Positions 44,336 to 53,500 of a DNA stretch of 64,000 nucleotides are shown here, one piece after another. The notes beneath the pieces were generated by a model. That model had not been told where the DNA came from. It made no database searches and worked only from the letters and a program-made list of their open reading frames with translations. A program made the translations under genes and the position numbers. The first letter of the stretch is position 1. Each line of letters begins with the position of its first letter. This DNA is from Nocardia sp. NRRL S-836 (GTDB taxonomy: Bacteria; Actinomycetota; Actinomycetes; Mycobacteriales; Pseudonocardiaceae), in the NCBI RefSeq assembly GCF_001279525.1, contig NZ_LGDY01000094.1, forward strand, positions 62,001 to 126,000. The letters run 5' to 3'.

Positions 44336-45535
44336 GTGAGCGTGAGCACAACTGAGGCGTTGTCCAGTGGTGGTGAGGCGACGTTCGACTGGATCGACGT
44401 CCGCGCTGAGGCACGTGCCAAGGCGGGTCTGGCACGGCGCCTGCGTCCGCGGCAGGCCGACTCGACGGACCTCGACCTGGCGAGCAACGACTACCTGGGC
44501 CTCGCGCGGGACAAGCGGGTCGCCGGGGCGGCCGCCGCCGCGACGCTCAAGTGGGGCGCGGGTTCCACGGGTTCGCGCCTGGTCACGGGGTCGACGGAGC
44601 TGCACGCCGAGCTGGAGTACGAGCTCGCGAACTTCTGCGGCAGCCAGTCGGCGCTGGTGTTCTCCAGCGGCTACGCGGCGAACCTCGGCGTGCTCACCGC
44701 GCTCACCGGTCCCGGCACGGCGATCGTCGCCGACCAGCACATCCACGCCTCGCTGATCGACGGCACGCGGCTGTCCAAGGCGGACGTCGTGGTCGCCGAG
44801 CACTGCAACGTCGGCAAGGTGCGGCACGCGCTGGAGACGCGCGGCAAGCGGCGCGCGATCGTAGTGACCGACTCGGTGTTCTCCGTGGACGGTGACATCG
44901 CCCCGCTCGCGGAACTGCACGAGGCGTGCCGCGCGAACGGGGCCGCGCTCGTGGTCGACGACGCGCACGGCCTCGGTGTCGTGGGTCCCGGTGGCCGTGG
45001 CGCGGTCGCGGAGGCAGGGATCGTCAGGGCGCCGGACGTGATCACGACGCTGACGCTCAGCAAGTCGCTGGGCGCCCAGGGCGGCGCGGTGCTCGGCCCG
45101 AGCCGGGTCATCAAGCACCTCGTCGACACGGCGCGCACGTTCATCTTCGACACCGGACTGGCGCCGAGCAGCGTCGCCGCCGCGCTCGCCGCGATCAAGA
45201 TCCTGCGCGAGGAGCCGGACCGCGCCGAGCGGGCGCTGACGGTGGCGCACGACCTGAGCTTCCGGCTGAAGGAGGCCGGGTTCGCGGTCAGCACGCCGAC
45301 CGCCGCGGTGGTGAGCGTGCGGGCGCCGTCGCCGGATCAGGCGTTCCGGTGGGCGGAGGCCTGTCGCGCCGCCGGTGTGGTCGTCGGCTGCTTCCGGCCG
45401 CCGTCGGTGCCGGACCAGATCTCCCGGCTGCGGCTCACCGCGCGCGCCGACCTGACCGAGGCCGAGATCGAGCGCGCGGTGCGCGTGATCACGGAGTGCG
45501 CCGCATCCGCAGGTGTGGAATCCCGTCCTCGATGA
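44336..45535 (+). CDS. bioF: 8-amino-7-oxononanoate synthase-like alpha-oxoamine synthase
   Basis: A 399-residue PLP enzyme condensing an amino acid with an acyl-CoA or ACP. Visible are LASNDYLGLARDKRVAGAA, GAGSTGSRLVTGSTELHAEL, DDAHGLGVVG (PLP Asp and His) and TLSKSLGAQGG (Schiff-base Lys, about residue 242). Closest in style to BioF of biotin synthesis; related 2-amino-3-ketobutyrate ligases cannot be fully excluded. GTG at 44336 follows a poor ribosome site. It has no other bio genes beside it. Its last 47 bases are antisense to the GNAT gene. Confidence 0.85.
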   Translation: MSVSTTEALSSGGEATFDWIDVRAEARAKAGLARRLRPRQADSTDLDLASNDYLGLARDKRVAGAAAAATLKWGAGSTGSRLVTGSTELHAELEYELANFCGSQSALVFSSGYAANLGVLTALTGPGTAIVADQHIHASLIDGTRLSKADVVVAEHCNVGKVRHALETRGKRRAIVVTDSVFSVDGDIAPLAELHEACRANGAALVVDDAHGLGVVGPGGRGAVAEAGIVRAPDVITTLTLSKSLGAQGGAVLGPSRVIKHLVDTARTFIFDTGLAPSSVAAALAAIKILREEPDRAERALTVAHDLSFRLKEAGFAVSTPTAAVVSVRAPSPDQAFRWAEACRAAGVVVGCFRPPSVPDQISRLRLTARADLTEAEIERAVRVITECAASAGVESRPR

Positions 45536-45947
45536 ACTCCGCGCCCTCCGGCACGAACCCGAACGACGCGTAGAAGTCCACGACGTAGGTCTGCGCGTCG
45601 AGCACGCACGGCGCGGTGCCGACGTCGACGAGCGCCGCCTGCATGAGGCGGCGGCTGAAGCCACGGCCGCGCGCCATCCGCGCGGTCACCACGCGGCCGA
45701 TGCGGAACGACGCGCCGGGTTCCTCGGTGAGCCGCAGGTAGGCGAGCGGTTCGTGCGTTCCCTCGGCCTCCAGCCAGAAGTGCCGTGTCCCCTGGTCGAG
45801 ATCACGGCCGTCCACGTCGGCGTAGACGCAGTTCTGCTCGACGACGAAGACGTCCTGCCGCAGCCGCAGGACCGCGTAGAGCTGGGCGGGACTCAGGTCG
45901 AGCCCCCACTGCCTGCGCAGGGTGGCCGGAATCGGTGTGGTTCGCAC
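45489..45947 (-). CDS. GNAT N-acetyltransferase, ElaA type
   Basis: A 152-residue acetyltransferase of the ElaA-like group, starting near LRRQWGLDLSPAQLYAVLRL, with FVVEQNCVYADVDGRDLDQG and acetyl-CoA loop RMARGRGFSRRLMQAAL. The family is widespread and its substrate is unknown. GTG start at 45947. The 3' end overlaps the convergent bioF gene by 47 bases, which encode the conserved end of this protein (DGIPHLRM). Confidence 0.88.
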   Translation of the reverse strand: MRTTPIPATLRRQWGLDLSPAQLYAVLRLRQDVFVVEQNCVYADVDGRDLDQGTRHFWLEAEGTHEPLAYLRLTEEPGASFRIGRVVTARMARGRGFSRRLMQAALVDVGTAPCVLDAQTYVVDFYASFGFVPEGAEFIEDGIPHLRMRRTP

Positions 45948-45960
45948 CGGACCTTGGATA

Positions 45961-46692
45961 TCAGAAGCCGACGGTCGACCGGTAGTGAGCCAGGCGCGTG
46001 TAGACGCCCGGCTCGTCCGGCCGCGCGCATCCCCGCCCGTACGACACGACCCCGGCCAGCCGGCCCTTCACGACCAGCGGCCCGCCCGAGTCGCCGGTGC
46101 ACGCGTCCCGCCCGCCGCGACCGGCGCACAGCATCGCGCCCGCCCGGTAGTCCGGCTCCTTCGCCGCGCACTCGCCGTCGGACAGGATCGGCACCGTCAC
46201 CTTGCGCAACGACATCGCGGGCCGGTCGGTCTCCGACGTGCGGCCCCAGCCGAGCACGACACCGCTCTCACCGGCGTCGCCCAGCGCGATCGTGGGGTAC
46301 GGCAGCCGGCGGTCGAGCGTCAGCACCGCCACGTCGTCGCCCTGCGTGACCTCTTTGAAGTCGGGGTGGCGCCACACGTGCGTGACCGCCGCCTCGACGC
46401 CCTCGGTCGTGCGCAGGTCGGTGCGGCCCGCGACCACCCGCATCTGTTCGGCCGGCCGCGGGGTGCGACCGGCGACCCCCTTCACCGACGCGCAGTGCGC
46501 GGCCGTCATGACCTTGTCGGGGGCCACGAGCGCACCGCCGCAGAACAGCTGACCGTCCGGGGTGGTGATCGCCACAACCCACGGGGTGTCGGCCACCCGC
46601 GCGGGTGTCCCCCCGACGATCGCATCGGCCGGTGCCGCACCGCTGACCAGCGTGATCGCCGCTGCGAGCACGGCACACCGCTTACCCCTCAC
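45961..46692 (-). CDS. Secreted trypsin-like serine protease (S1)
   Basis: A 243-residue S1 protease. Signal peptide VRGKRCAVLAAAITLVSGAA precedes IVGGTPAR directly, so there is no propeptide. Triad: His in MTAAHC, Asp in GDDVAVLTLD, Ser in CTGDSGGPLV. The GTG at 46692 has GAGGAG six bases upstream and begins the signal peptide, so the longer frame is rejected. Paralogue of the proteases at 30.3 and 48.0 kb, all on the minus strand. Confidence 0.92.
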   Translation of the reverse strand: MRGKRCAVLAAAITLVSGAAPADAIVGGTPARVADTPWVVAITTPDGQLFCGGALVAPDKVMTAAHCASVKGVAGRTPRPAEQMRVVAGRTDLRTTEGVEAAVTHVWRHPDFKEVTQGDDVAVLTLDRRLPYPTIALGDAGESGVVLGWGRTSETDRPAMSLRKVTVPILSDGECAAKEPDYRAGAMLCAGRGGRDACTGDSGGPLVVKGRLAGVVSYGRGCARPDEPGVYTRLAHYRSTVGF

Positions 46693-46840
46693 GGGCCACT
46701 CCTCGTTGCGCCAGGTGGACGACTGGTCACCAACCGTAGCGAGCACGTCAGGACGGCGTCAAAACCGGAGATTCTGGTGTTAGAGTCCCGTCGGGCCGAA
46801 GATTTTGCGGCCAGTGGTGTAGCTCACGGGGGTATGTACG

Positions 46841-47449
46841 GTGTTGTTCGACTTCGGCCAGGTTCCGGCCTTCCTCATCGCGTGCGCGGTCGTCATCGTG
46901 ACCCCCGGTGTCGACGCGTTCCTGCTCCTGCGCACGTCACTGCGCTCGGGAGTGCGGTCAGGCCTGCTCGCGCTGGCCGGCATCCACACGGCCGCGGCCG
47001 CCCAGGTCGCACTGGTGATCTCGGGCCTGGGCGTGGTGCTCGCGCGGTACCCGATGGTGCTCACGGCGTTGCGCTGGATCGGCGCCGGCTACCTGCTCTA
47101 CCTGGCGGTTTCCATCGCTCGCGGACTCGTGAAGCGGGGCGCGGAGGCACCCGAGGAGGTCATGAGCGACCGGCCGTTCCGGCAGGGCTTCCTGACCAAC
47201 ATCACGAACCCGAAGATGATCCTCTTCGCGCTGGCGTTCCTGCCGCAGTTCATCGGATCAGGTGAACCGGCACCGCAGCTCGCGATGCTGGCGGTGGTGT
47301 TCCTCGGACTGGCCGCCGTATGGGAGCTGATGATCGTGCTGGCCGCCTCACGGGTGGCCGGGCGGTTGCGCCGGCCCGGTGTCACGACCGCGCTCGACGT
47401 GGTGTGCGCCGCCGTCTTCTTCACGATGTCGATCGGCCTCGTCGTCTGA
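46841..47449 (+). CDS. LysE family amino-acid exporter
   Basis: A 202-residue inner-membrane transporter with six hydrophobic helices: FLIACAVVIVTPGVDAFLLL carries the family TPGPD-like motif (TPGVD here), and FLTNITNPKMILFALAFLPQ is the hallmark fourth segment. It exports small amino acids or derivatives. GTG start at 46841. The last 102 bases overlap the convergent GNAT gene. Confidence 0.9.
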   Translation: MLFDFGQVPAFLIACAVVIVTPGVDAFLLLRTSLRSGVRSGLLALAGIHTAAAAQVALVISGLGVVLARYPMVLTALRWIGAGYLLYLAVSIARGLVKRGAEAPEEVMSDRPFRQGFLTNITNPKMILFALAFLPQFIGSGEPAPQLAMLAVVFLGLAAVWELMIVLAASRVAGRLRRPGVTTALDVVCAAVFFTMSIGLVV

Positions 47450-47914
47450 GCGCACGGTGGCGCGCCGCGTGCCGTTGATCCAGACGCGCAGCCTCGGCAG
47501 CACCCGGCCGGGGATCGACCCCGACGGCGACTCACCGATGCGCTCGGCACCCATCCGCAGGTAGAACCCCTCGGCGTACGGGTCGGCATCGATGTCGAGG
47601 TACTCGTAGCCGGCGGCCGAGGCCACGGCGTGGTCCCACAGCACGCGGCCGAGCCCGGTGCCGATCACACCCGGCGCGACCCACAGGTCGGTGAGCTCAC
47701 CGGCCGGTGGCGTCCCGCCGATGCCGTAGCAGCCGAGCACCACGCCGTCCCGCTCGGCGATCACGAACCGCTCCAGGTCGCCGGGCCGGACGGTGAGCTC
47801 GTCGCGGACGGCCGCCAGAAACGCCGCGTCGTAGGGCCAGTGCGCCTTGGCCGCCCGCACGAGCGCGGTCAGCACGCCCGCCTCGTCCGGCCGGGCCCGT
47901 CGCAGTGTCACCAC
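47348..47914 (-). CDS. GNAT N-acetyltransferase
   Basis: A 188-residue acetyltransferase. The domain runs from VTLRRARPDEAGVLTALVRA to PRLRVWING; the acetyl-CoA loop is LWVAPGVIGTGLGRVLWDHA. The following 40 residues are charged, non-conserved and encoded entirely opposite the LysE gene, as if the stop had been lost and the frame extended. GTG at 47914 or 47911; the upstream codons of the frame are unlikely. The substrate is unknown. Confidence 0.82.
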   Translation of the reverse strand: MVTLRRARPDEAGVLTALVRAAKAHWPYDAAFLAAVRDELTVRPGDLERFVIAERDGVVLGCYGIGGTPPAGELTDLWVAPGVIGTGLGRVLWDHAVASAAGYEYLDIDADPYAEGFYLRMGAERIGESPSGSIPGRVLPRLRVWINGTRRATVRSDDEADRHREEDGGAHHVERGRDTGPAQPPGHP

Positions 47915-47999
47915 CGGCCCAGGCTGGCACACCGCCGGAGCTCACCACGACCGGATTCGCCGCCGGGCCGTCACGCACCCGGACGACGGCCACGGGACG

Positions 48000-48791
48000 T
48001 CACGGCTTGGGTTCGGCGACCGCGGGCGGCACCACGCCCAGGACCGGGTGCAGGTCGTCCGCGTACCGGCCGACCCGGACGTACACCCCCGGCTTGCCCC
48101 TGCGCGCACAGCCCTCGCCCCACGAGGTGACGCCGACGAGCTTGCCCCCGGCGACGACCGGCCCGCCCGAGTCGCCCTGGCAGGTGTCGACCTTGCCCTC
48201 GGGGTAGCCGGCGCAGAACATGTCCGCCCGCACGAACTGCGGGTACGCCTCGGAGCAGGTGGTGTCGGGCAGCACCGGGACCGTGGCCTGCATCAGGTAG
48301 CGGGAGGTCCGGCCGTTCTCGCTGGTGCGGCCCCAGCCGAACGCCTGCAGCTGCGTGCCGGGCTGGTAGAGGTCCCGGTCGGCCGCCTCCGCGATGGGCA
48401 GCGGGGTGTACGGCAGCGCCTCCTTCAGGGTCAGCACCGCGAGGTCCTCGCCCTGGTCTGCGGCCACGTACCTGCTGTGGACCCAGACCTTGGCCGGGAC
48501 GGCGACCACGCCCTCGGTGCTCCTCTTGTCCTCCCGGCCGGCGACGACGCGCAGCGAGGACGCGGAGCGGCCGATGGCGCAGTGGGCCGCGGTCAGCACC
48601 TTCGTCGGGGCGACGAGCGTGCCGCCGCAGAACTGGTAGCCGTTCGGGTCGGTCAGGTAGACCACCCACGGGGTGGTCACGATGTCGGCCCGCTCGCCGC
48701 CGACGATCCGTTCGTCGGCGGCGGTGGCGGTACCCGGTGTGCAGATCGCTGTGCAGATCAGAGCCAGTAGCGCAACGGCGAGTCGCTTCAT
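48000..48791 (-). CDS. Secreted trypsin-like serine protease (S1)
   Basis: A 263-residue protease. Signal peptide MKRLAVALLALICTAICTPG; mature start near ERIVGGERAD. Triad: His in LTAAHCAIG, Asp in GEDLAVLTL, Ser in CQGDSGGPVV with trypsin-type Asp before it. A short Pro-rich tail ends the protein. It is most similar to the protease at 30.3 kb (shared PWVVYL, CGGTLV, RYLMQATVP-like segments). It lies 15 bases after the M48 peptidase stop and so may be co-transcribed with it. Confidence 0.92.
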   Translation of the reverse strand: MKRLAVALLALICTAICTPGTATAADERIVGGERADIVTTPWVVYLTDPNGYQFCGGTLVAPTKVLTAAHCAIGRSASSLRVVAGREDKRSTEGVVAVPAKVWVHSRYVAADQGEDLAVLTLKEALPYTPLPIAEAADRDLYQPGTQLQAFGWGRTSENGRTSRYLMQATVPVLPDTTCSEAYPQFVRADMFCAGYPEGKVDTCQGDSGGPVVAGGKLVGVTSWGEGCARRGKPGVYVRVGRYADDLHPVLGVVPPAVAEPKP

Positions 48792-48806
48792 GACTCCAGA
48801 TGGTAG

Positions 48807-49844
48807 CTACTCCGCTGCTCCATTTGGAGCAAACTTGCTCCACATCTTTCCCGCCGCGCCCACGACGGTCTCGCCGATGTCGTTGATGGTCTTGATCAGC
48901 GGGTCGGCGGAGTTGCTCATCGAGTCGCGGTAGGAGCGCGCCGCGCCCAAGATGTCGTCGGTGAGGTTGTCGGTCGGGCGGTCGTCCTCGCGGCGCGGGT
49001 AGGTGCCGGTGAGGATCTCGCGGTACTCCTCGCTCGCGGCCCAGCGCTGCAGCTCGGCGGCCCTGACCACGGCCAGCGGGTGCGAGCGGCGCTCGTTGTC
49101 CAGCAGCTTCAGGATGCTGTCGCGGATGTCCTCGCCCTCGTACTCCTTGGCCTGTTCGAGGAACGCGGCGATGTCGACCTGGCCGCCGATGTCGCCGGCG
49201 AACGCGAGGTGCACGCGCAGCGCGGCCTGGGGGTCCTGGCACGCGAGCAGACCGGCCCGGTCGCAGGACAGCTCGGTCTTGCGCTGCCACTCGTAGAGCG
49301 CGGCGATGACCGCGCGCATGGCGAACGCGCCCGCCGGCATCCAGCCCAGCGCGTACTGCAGGTTGAGCAGGCGCTCCAGGATGGTGTTGTAGAGCCCGTG
49401 GCCCGACATCGCGTGGCCGGTCTCGTGGCCGATGGCGAACCGCAGCTCCTCGCGGTCGAACCGCTCGACGAGCCCGGAGTTCAGCACGATGAACGGTTTG
49501 TCGATGCCGCGGGTGTACGCGTTGACCTCCGGCGAGTGCCGGACGTAGAGCTCGGGTGCCTCCTCGAGGTCGAACGCCGCCGCGACCTCGTTGCGCAGCC
49601 GGTGCAGGTCCGGGTACTGCTTGGGACCCACGCGCACCGAGGACGCGACCTGGACCAGGCGTTCGCCCCGCTCGGAGAACGCCGCCGCGACCGCCTTGAT
49701 GATCGGTCCCACGGCTGGCACGGCGCGGAGCACGGCGAGCGCGCCCCGGTCGGCCGGGTGTTCGTAGGCGCGCGGGCTGATCCCCGGGAAGCGCACGCGC
49801 GATGACTGCTCGATATCCCCCGTCACGCCGTCCAGGTTAGACAC
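48807..49844 (-). CDS. M48 family zinc metallopeptidase
   Basis: A 345-residue M48-like peptidase. The zinc motif is AIGHETGHAMSGH (about residue 137), and the third ligand is expected in TELSCDRAGLLA. It lacks the N-terminal transmembrane helices of HtpX, so it is probably cytosolic or peripheral. The C-terminal 120 residues are charged and end in an amphipathic helix (DPLIKTINDIGETVVGAAGK). GTG at 49844 chosen; GTG at 49826 is also possible. Divergent from a hydrolase gene. Confidence 0.85.
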   Translation of the reverse strand: MSNLDGVTGDIEQSSRVRFPGISPRAYEHPADRGALAVLRAVPAVGPIIKAVAAAFSERGERLVQVASSVRVGPKQYPDLHRLRNEVAAAFDLEEAPELYVRHSPEVNAYTRGIDKPFIVLNSGLVERFDREELRFAIGHETGHAMSGHGLYNTILERLLNLQYALGWMPAGAFAMRAVIAALYEWQRKTELSCDRAGLLACQDPQAALRVHLAFAGDIGGQVDIAAFLEQAKEYEGEDIRDSILKLLDNERRSHPLAVVRAAELQRWAASEEYREILTGTYPRREDDRPTDNLTDDILGAARSYRDSMSNSADPLIKTINDIGETVVGAAGKMWSKFAPNGAAE

Positions 49845-49896
49845 GATCCGGACGCGGGTGCGCGGATTCGACGGTTCGGGGAGGCAAACTGGCGCC

Positions 49897-50790
49897 GTGA
49901 GCGACGAAGACACCACGGTTCTGCCGTTGCGCGGCGGGGCCTCCGCGACCCTGGTCCGCAGGCGTGCCGCCCAGGCCGGGCGCGGCGCGATCCTCTACGT
50001 GCACGGGTTCGCCGACTACTTCTTCCAGGAGCACGTCGCCGCGCACTTCACCGCGCAGGGCTACGACTTCTACGCGGTGGACCTGCGCGGCTACGGGCGT
50101 TCGTTGCGCGAGGGCGAGGTGCCGAACTACACGGCCGACATGGCGGTGTACTACGAGGAGATCGACGCGGCGATCGCGGTGGTGCGCGAGGAGCACTCGC
50201 GGGTGGTGCTGATGGGGCACTCGACGGGTGGGCTCACGACGTCGTTGTGGGCGCACGAGCGCCGTGACAGCGACCTGATCGACGCGCTGGTGCTGAACAG
50301 CCCGTGGCTGGACGTGGTCGAGCCGCCACCGCTGCGGCGGGTGGTGCGGCTGCTCGGCAAGGTCGCGCCGTCGTTGCAGATCCGCCGCGGGCTGGGTGAC
50401 GCCTACGGCGCGTCGATCCACTCCTCCCGCAACGGCGAGTGGGACTTCGACGTGCGGTGGAAGCCGCTGGCCGGGTTCCCGGTGCGGGCCGGGTGGATCC
50501 GGGCGGTCCTGCTGGCGCAGGAGAAGGTGCACGCCGGGCTCGACGTGCGCGTGCCGGTGCTCGTGCTGCACTCCGACCGCAGCGTGCTGAACGCTCGCGA
50601 GTGGACGGAGGAGGTCTCGAAGGCCGACGCGGTGCTCGACGTCGAGGGCATGCGCAGGTGGGGCCCGAAGATCGGCAGCCGGGTGCGGGTCGTCGAGGTC
50701 AAGGCCGGATTGCACGACCTGTTCCTGTCACCGGAACCGGTGCGCGCGGCGGCGCTGGCGGAGGTCGACGCGTTCCTCGAAACGGCTTGA
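49897..50790 (+). CDS. Alpha/beta hydrolase (monoacylglycerol lipase-like)
   Basis: A 297-residue serine hydrolase. HGFADYFFQEHVAAHFTAQG is the oxyanion region, DLRGYGRS is typical of the Hydrolase_4 (monoglyceride lipase) group, and the nucleophile lies in LMGHSTGGLTT (Ser about residue 109). His is in VKAGLHDLFLS near the C-terminus. GTG start after a weak site. It is followed after 34 bases by an ABC transporter. Confidence 0.88.
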   Translation: MSDEDTTVLPLRGGASATLVRRRAAQAGRGAILYVHGFADYFFQEHVAAHFTAQGYDFYAVDLRGYGRSLREGEVPNYTADMAVYYEEIDAAIAVVREEHSRVVLMGHSTGGLTTSLWAHERRDSDLIDALVLNSPWLDVVEPPPLRRVVRLLGKVAPSLQIRRGLGDAYGASIHSSRNGEWDFDVRWKPLAGFPVRAGWIRAVLLAQEKVHAGLDVRVPVLVLHSDRSVLNAREWTEEVSKADAVLDVEGMRRWGPKIGSRVRVVEVKAGLHDLFLSPEPVRAAALAEVDAFLETA

Positions 50791-50824
50791 CCTCGACAGA
50801 GGTGGAGGTTCGAGACTGGGCGTC

Positions 50825-52699
50825 ATGAACATCGACTTCAACGCCTGGTACGCGCTCGAGAGCGCGATGCAGGACGAGGAGCACCGCCGAGTCAGCCGGG
50901 CGACGTTGAAGCGCGTCGCCCGGTTCGCCGGCCCCCAGCGGCGCGCGGTGCTCGCCCTGCTCGCCACCAGCGCGGTGGCCGCGGTGCTCGCGGTGGCGAG
51001 CCCGGTGCTGGCCGGCCGGGTGGTCGACACCATCATCGGCGGCCGCGACCTGGACCTGGTGCTGTGGCTGGCACTCGCGATCGCGGGCGTGGCCGTGCTG
51101 GAGGCCGGTTTCTCGCTGGCCGAGCGCTGGCAGTCGGCCCGCGTCGGCGAGGACCTGATCCTGCGGCTGCGGCAGTCCGTCTTCGACCACGTGCAACGGA
51201 TGCCGATCGCGTTCTTCACCCGCACCCGCACCGGCGCGCTGGTGTCGCGCCTGAACAACGACGTGATCGCGGCGCAGCGGGCGTTCTCCGAGACGATCTC
51301 CGGTGTCGTCACCAACCTCATCGCCCTGGTGCTGACCCTGGTCGTGATGCTGACGCTCTCGTGGCAGGTCACCGTCCTCGCGATGCTGCTGCTGCCGGTG
51401 TTCCTCATCCCCGCGCGGCGGATGGGCCGGCGCCTGGCGTCGATGCACCGCGAGGCGGCGAACCTCGACTCCGCGATGACGACCCAGATGACCGAGCGCT
51501 TCTCCGCGCCGGGCGCCACCCTGATCAAGCTGTTCGGCCGGCCCGCCCTGGAGAGCGCGGAGTTCGGCGCGCGTGCCCGTCGTGTGCGTGACATCGGCGT
51601 GCGCACCGCCATCGCCCAGTGGCTGTTCCTCGTGGCGTTGACGCTGGTGTCGTCGTTGGCGCTCGCGCTCGTCTACGGCCTGGGCGGCTACTTCGCGTTC
51701 GCGGGCCAGATGGCCCCCGGCACGATCGTGACGCTGGCACTGCTGCTGACCCGCCTGTACGCCCCGTTGACCGCCTTGGCCGGCGCACGCGTCGACGTCA
51801 TGACGGCGCTGGTGTCGTTCGAGCGCGTCTTCGAGGTGCTGGACCTGCCGCCGTTGATCGAGGAGAGGCCCGGCGCGGTCGCGGTGCCGGACGGCCCGGT
51901 CTCGGTGGAGTTCGCGGACGTCCGCTTCGCCTACCCGGCCGCGGACAAGGTGTCGCTGGCCTCGCTCGAAGAGGTCGCCTCCCTCGACACCCGCGGCGGC
52001 GAGGAGATCCTCGGCGGCGTGTCCTTCACCGCCGAACCCGGCTCGCTGATCGCACTGGTCGGCGCCTCCGGTGCCGGCAAGTCGACGATCGCCGCCCTGC
52101 TGCCCCGCCTGTACGACACCGACTCCGGCGCCGTCCGACTGTCCGGTGTGGACGTCCGCGCCCTGTCGTTCGACTCCCTGCGCGACACCGTCGGCATGGT
52201 CACCCAGGACGGCCACCTGTTCCACGAGTCGATCGGCGCCAACCTCCGCCTCGCCGCCCCGGCCGCCACCGACGAGGACCTGTGGGACGCCCTGCGCCGC
52301 GCCCGCCTCGCCGACCTGGTCGCCTCGCTGCCCGACCAGCTCGACACGGTGGTCGGCGAACGCGGCTACCGCCTGTCCGGCGGCGAACGCCAACGCCTCA
52401 CCATCGCCCGCCTGCTGCTGGCCAAGCCCCGCGTCGTGATCCTGGACGAGGCCACCGCCCACCTCGACTCCCGCTCCGAGGCCGCCGTGCAGGAGGCCCT
52501 CGTCGAAGCCCTGGCCGGCCGCACCTCGCTGGTGATCGCCCACCGCCTGTCCACCATCCGCGCGGCAGACCAGATCCTCGTCGTGGACCGCGGCCAGATC
52601 GTCGAACGCGGCACGCACGAGTCACTGCTGGCCCTGGAAGGCCACTACGCCAAGCTGTACCGCACCCAGTTCAGCGAAGAGCCGATCGGAGCCCCGTGA
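50825..52699 (+). CDS. ABC transporter, fused permease/ATPase (exporter type)
   Basis: A 624-residue half-transporter with six N-terminal membrane helices (about residues 35-330) and a C-terminal ATPase. Walker A is [17 protein letters not shown] (about residue 412), Q-loop MVTQDGHLF, signature [17 protein letters not shown] (about residue 517), Walker [15 protein letters not shown]-loop IAHRLSTI. The likely role is export of a lipid or drug as a homodimer. Its stop overlaps the GTG of the acyltransferase gene. The DNA at 52.0-52.6 kb is markedly C-rich on the plus strand. Confidence 0.94.
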   Translation: MNIDFNAWYALESAMQDEEHRRVSRATLKRVARFAGPQRRAVLALLATSAVAAVLAVASPVLAGRVVDTIIGGRDLDLVLWLALAIAGVAVLEAGFSLAERWQSARVGEDLILRLRQSVFDHVQRMPIAFFTRTRTGALVSRLNNDVIAAQRAFSETISGVVTNLIALVLTLVVMLTLSWQVTVLAMLLLPVFLIPARRMGRRLASMHREAANLDSAMTTQMTERFSAPGATLIKLFGRPALESAEFGARARRVRDIGVRTAIAQWLFLVALTLVSSLALALVYGLGGYFAFAGQMAPGTIVTLALLLTRLYAPLTALAGARVDVMTALVSFERVFEVLDLPPLIEERPGAVAVPDGPVSVEFADVRFAYPAADKVSLASLEEVASLDTRGGEEILGGVSFTAEPGSLIALVGASGAGKSTIAALLPRLYDTDSGAVRLSGVDVRALSFDSLRDTVGMVTQDGHLFHESIGANLRLAAPAATDEDLWDALRRARLADLVASLPDQLDTVVGERGYRLSGGERQRLTIARLLLAKPRVVILDEATAHLDSRSEAAVQEALVEALAGRTSLVIAHRLSTIRAADQILVVDRGQIVERGTHESLLALEGHYAKLYRTQFSEEPIGAP

Positions 52700-53334
52700 C
52701 CATTCCCTCGCCGGACAACCTCTACCCGTTGCCTGACTTCCCCCGCACGGTGCTCCTCAAGCCGTTGGTCAAGAACCCGCAGATCGAGGTCGGCGAGTAC
52801 ACCTACTACGACGACCCGTTGCACGCCAAAGAGTTCGAGCACCGCAACGTGCTCTACAACTTCGGCCCCGAGAAGCTGGTCATCGGCCGCTACTGCGCAC
52901 TGGCCGAAGGGGTGCGGTTCATCATGTCCGGCGGCAACCACAACATGGCCGGGGTGTCGACGTTCCCGTTCACCATCTTCGGCGGGGCGTGGGGCGAGAA
53001 GACGCTGGACCTCGCGCTGGGGGCGCCGTCGCGCGGGGACACGGTGGTGGGGAACGACGTGTGGATCGGGTATTCGGCGGTGATCATGCCCGGGGTGCGG
53101 ATCGGGAACGGGGCGATCGTTGCGGCCGGAGCGGTGGTGGTTTCGGATGTGCCTGCTTATGCGGTGGTGGGTGGGAATCCGGCGAAGGTGGTGAAGATGA
53201 GGTACGGGGTGGAGGAGGTTGAGGTTTTGGAGCGGGTTGCTTGGTGGGAATGGCCGGTGGAGAAGGTTACGGAGCATGTGCGGGTGATCATGGCGGGGAC
53301 GCCTGGGGAATTGGCGGCTTTGGTGGAGGGGTGA
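52696..53334 (+). CDS. CatB/Vat-related O-acetyltransferase (hexapeptide repeat)
   Basis: A 212-residue xenobiotic-type acetyltransferase of the left-handed beta-helix family (streptogramin A and chloramphenicol acetyltransferase relatives). Motifs: [20 protein letters not shown], catalytic-region [17 protein letters not shown] and repeats [24 protein letters not shown] overlap with the ABC exporter suggests a coupled resistance or tailoring pair. From about 53090 the codon choice shifts towards G- and T-ending codons. Confidence 0.9.
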   Translation: MTIPSPDNLYPLPDFPRTVLLKPLVKNPQIEVGEYTYYDDPLHAKEFEHRNVLYNFGPEKLVIGRYCALAEGVRFIMSGGNHNMAGVSTFPFTIFGGAWGEKTLDLALGAPSRGDTVVGNDVWIGYSAVIMPGVRIGNGAIVAAGAVVVSDVPAYAVVGGNPAKVVKMRYGVEEVEVLERVAWWEWPVEKVTEHVRVIMAGTPGELAALVEG

Positions 53335-53360
53335 GGGGGCTTGGGGTCGTTTGCCTGGTG

Positions 53361-53500
53361 CCTTGGGGTGGGTGGCTGGGTTGGGTCCGGTGGGCTGTTG
53401 CCTTGGCACCGGGGTTGGGTTGCGTCCGTTGTCTGTCGCCTTGGCACCGTGGCTGGGCAGGCAACTCGTCGATCACCTTGGCAGCGTGGTTGGTCAGGCA
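53361..53500. repeat. Four direct repeats of a CCTTGG(CACCG) unit
   Basis: CCTTGG followed by CACCG or a variant and GGTTGG/GGCTGG recurs at 53361, 53401, 53439 and 53476, spaced 37-40 bases. The last unit opens the larger repeat module. Surrounding DNA is G/T-rich on the plus strand, and no credible gene is seen between 53335 and 54447. Confidence 0.6.

Noticed and set aside
40000-53300. Natural-product gene cluster suggested by P450, glycosyltransferase-like and exporter genes
   Set aside because: No PKS, NRPS, terpene or RiPP core enzyme occurs in the window, and the genes lie in short unrelated transcripts on both strands.
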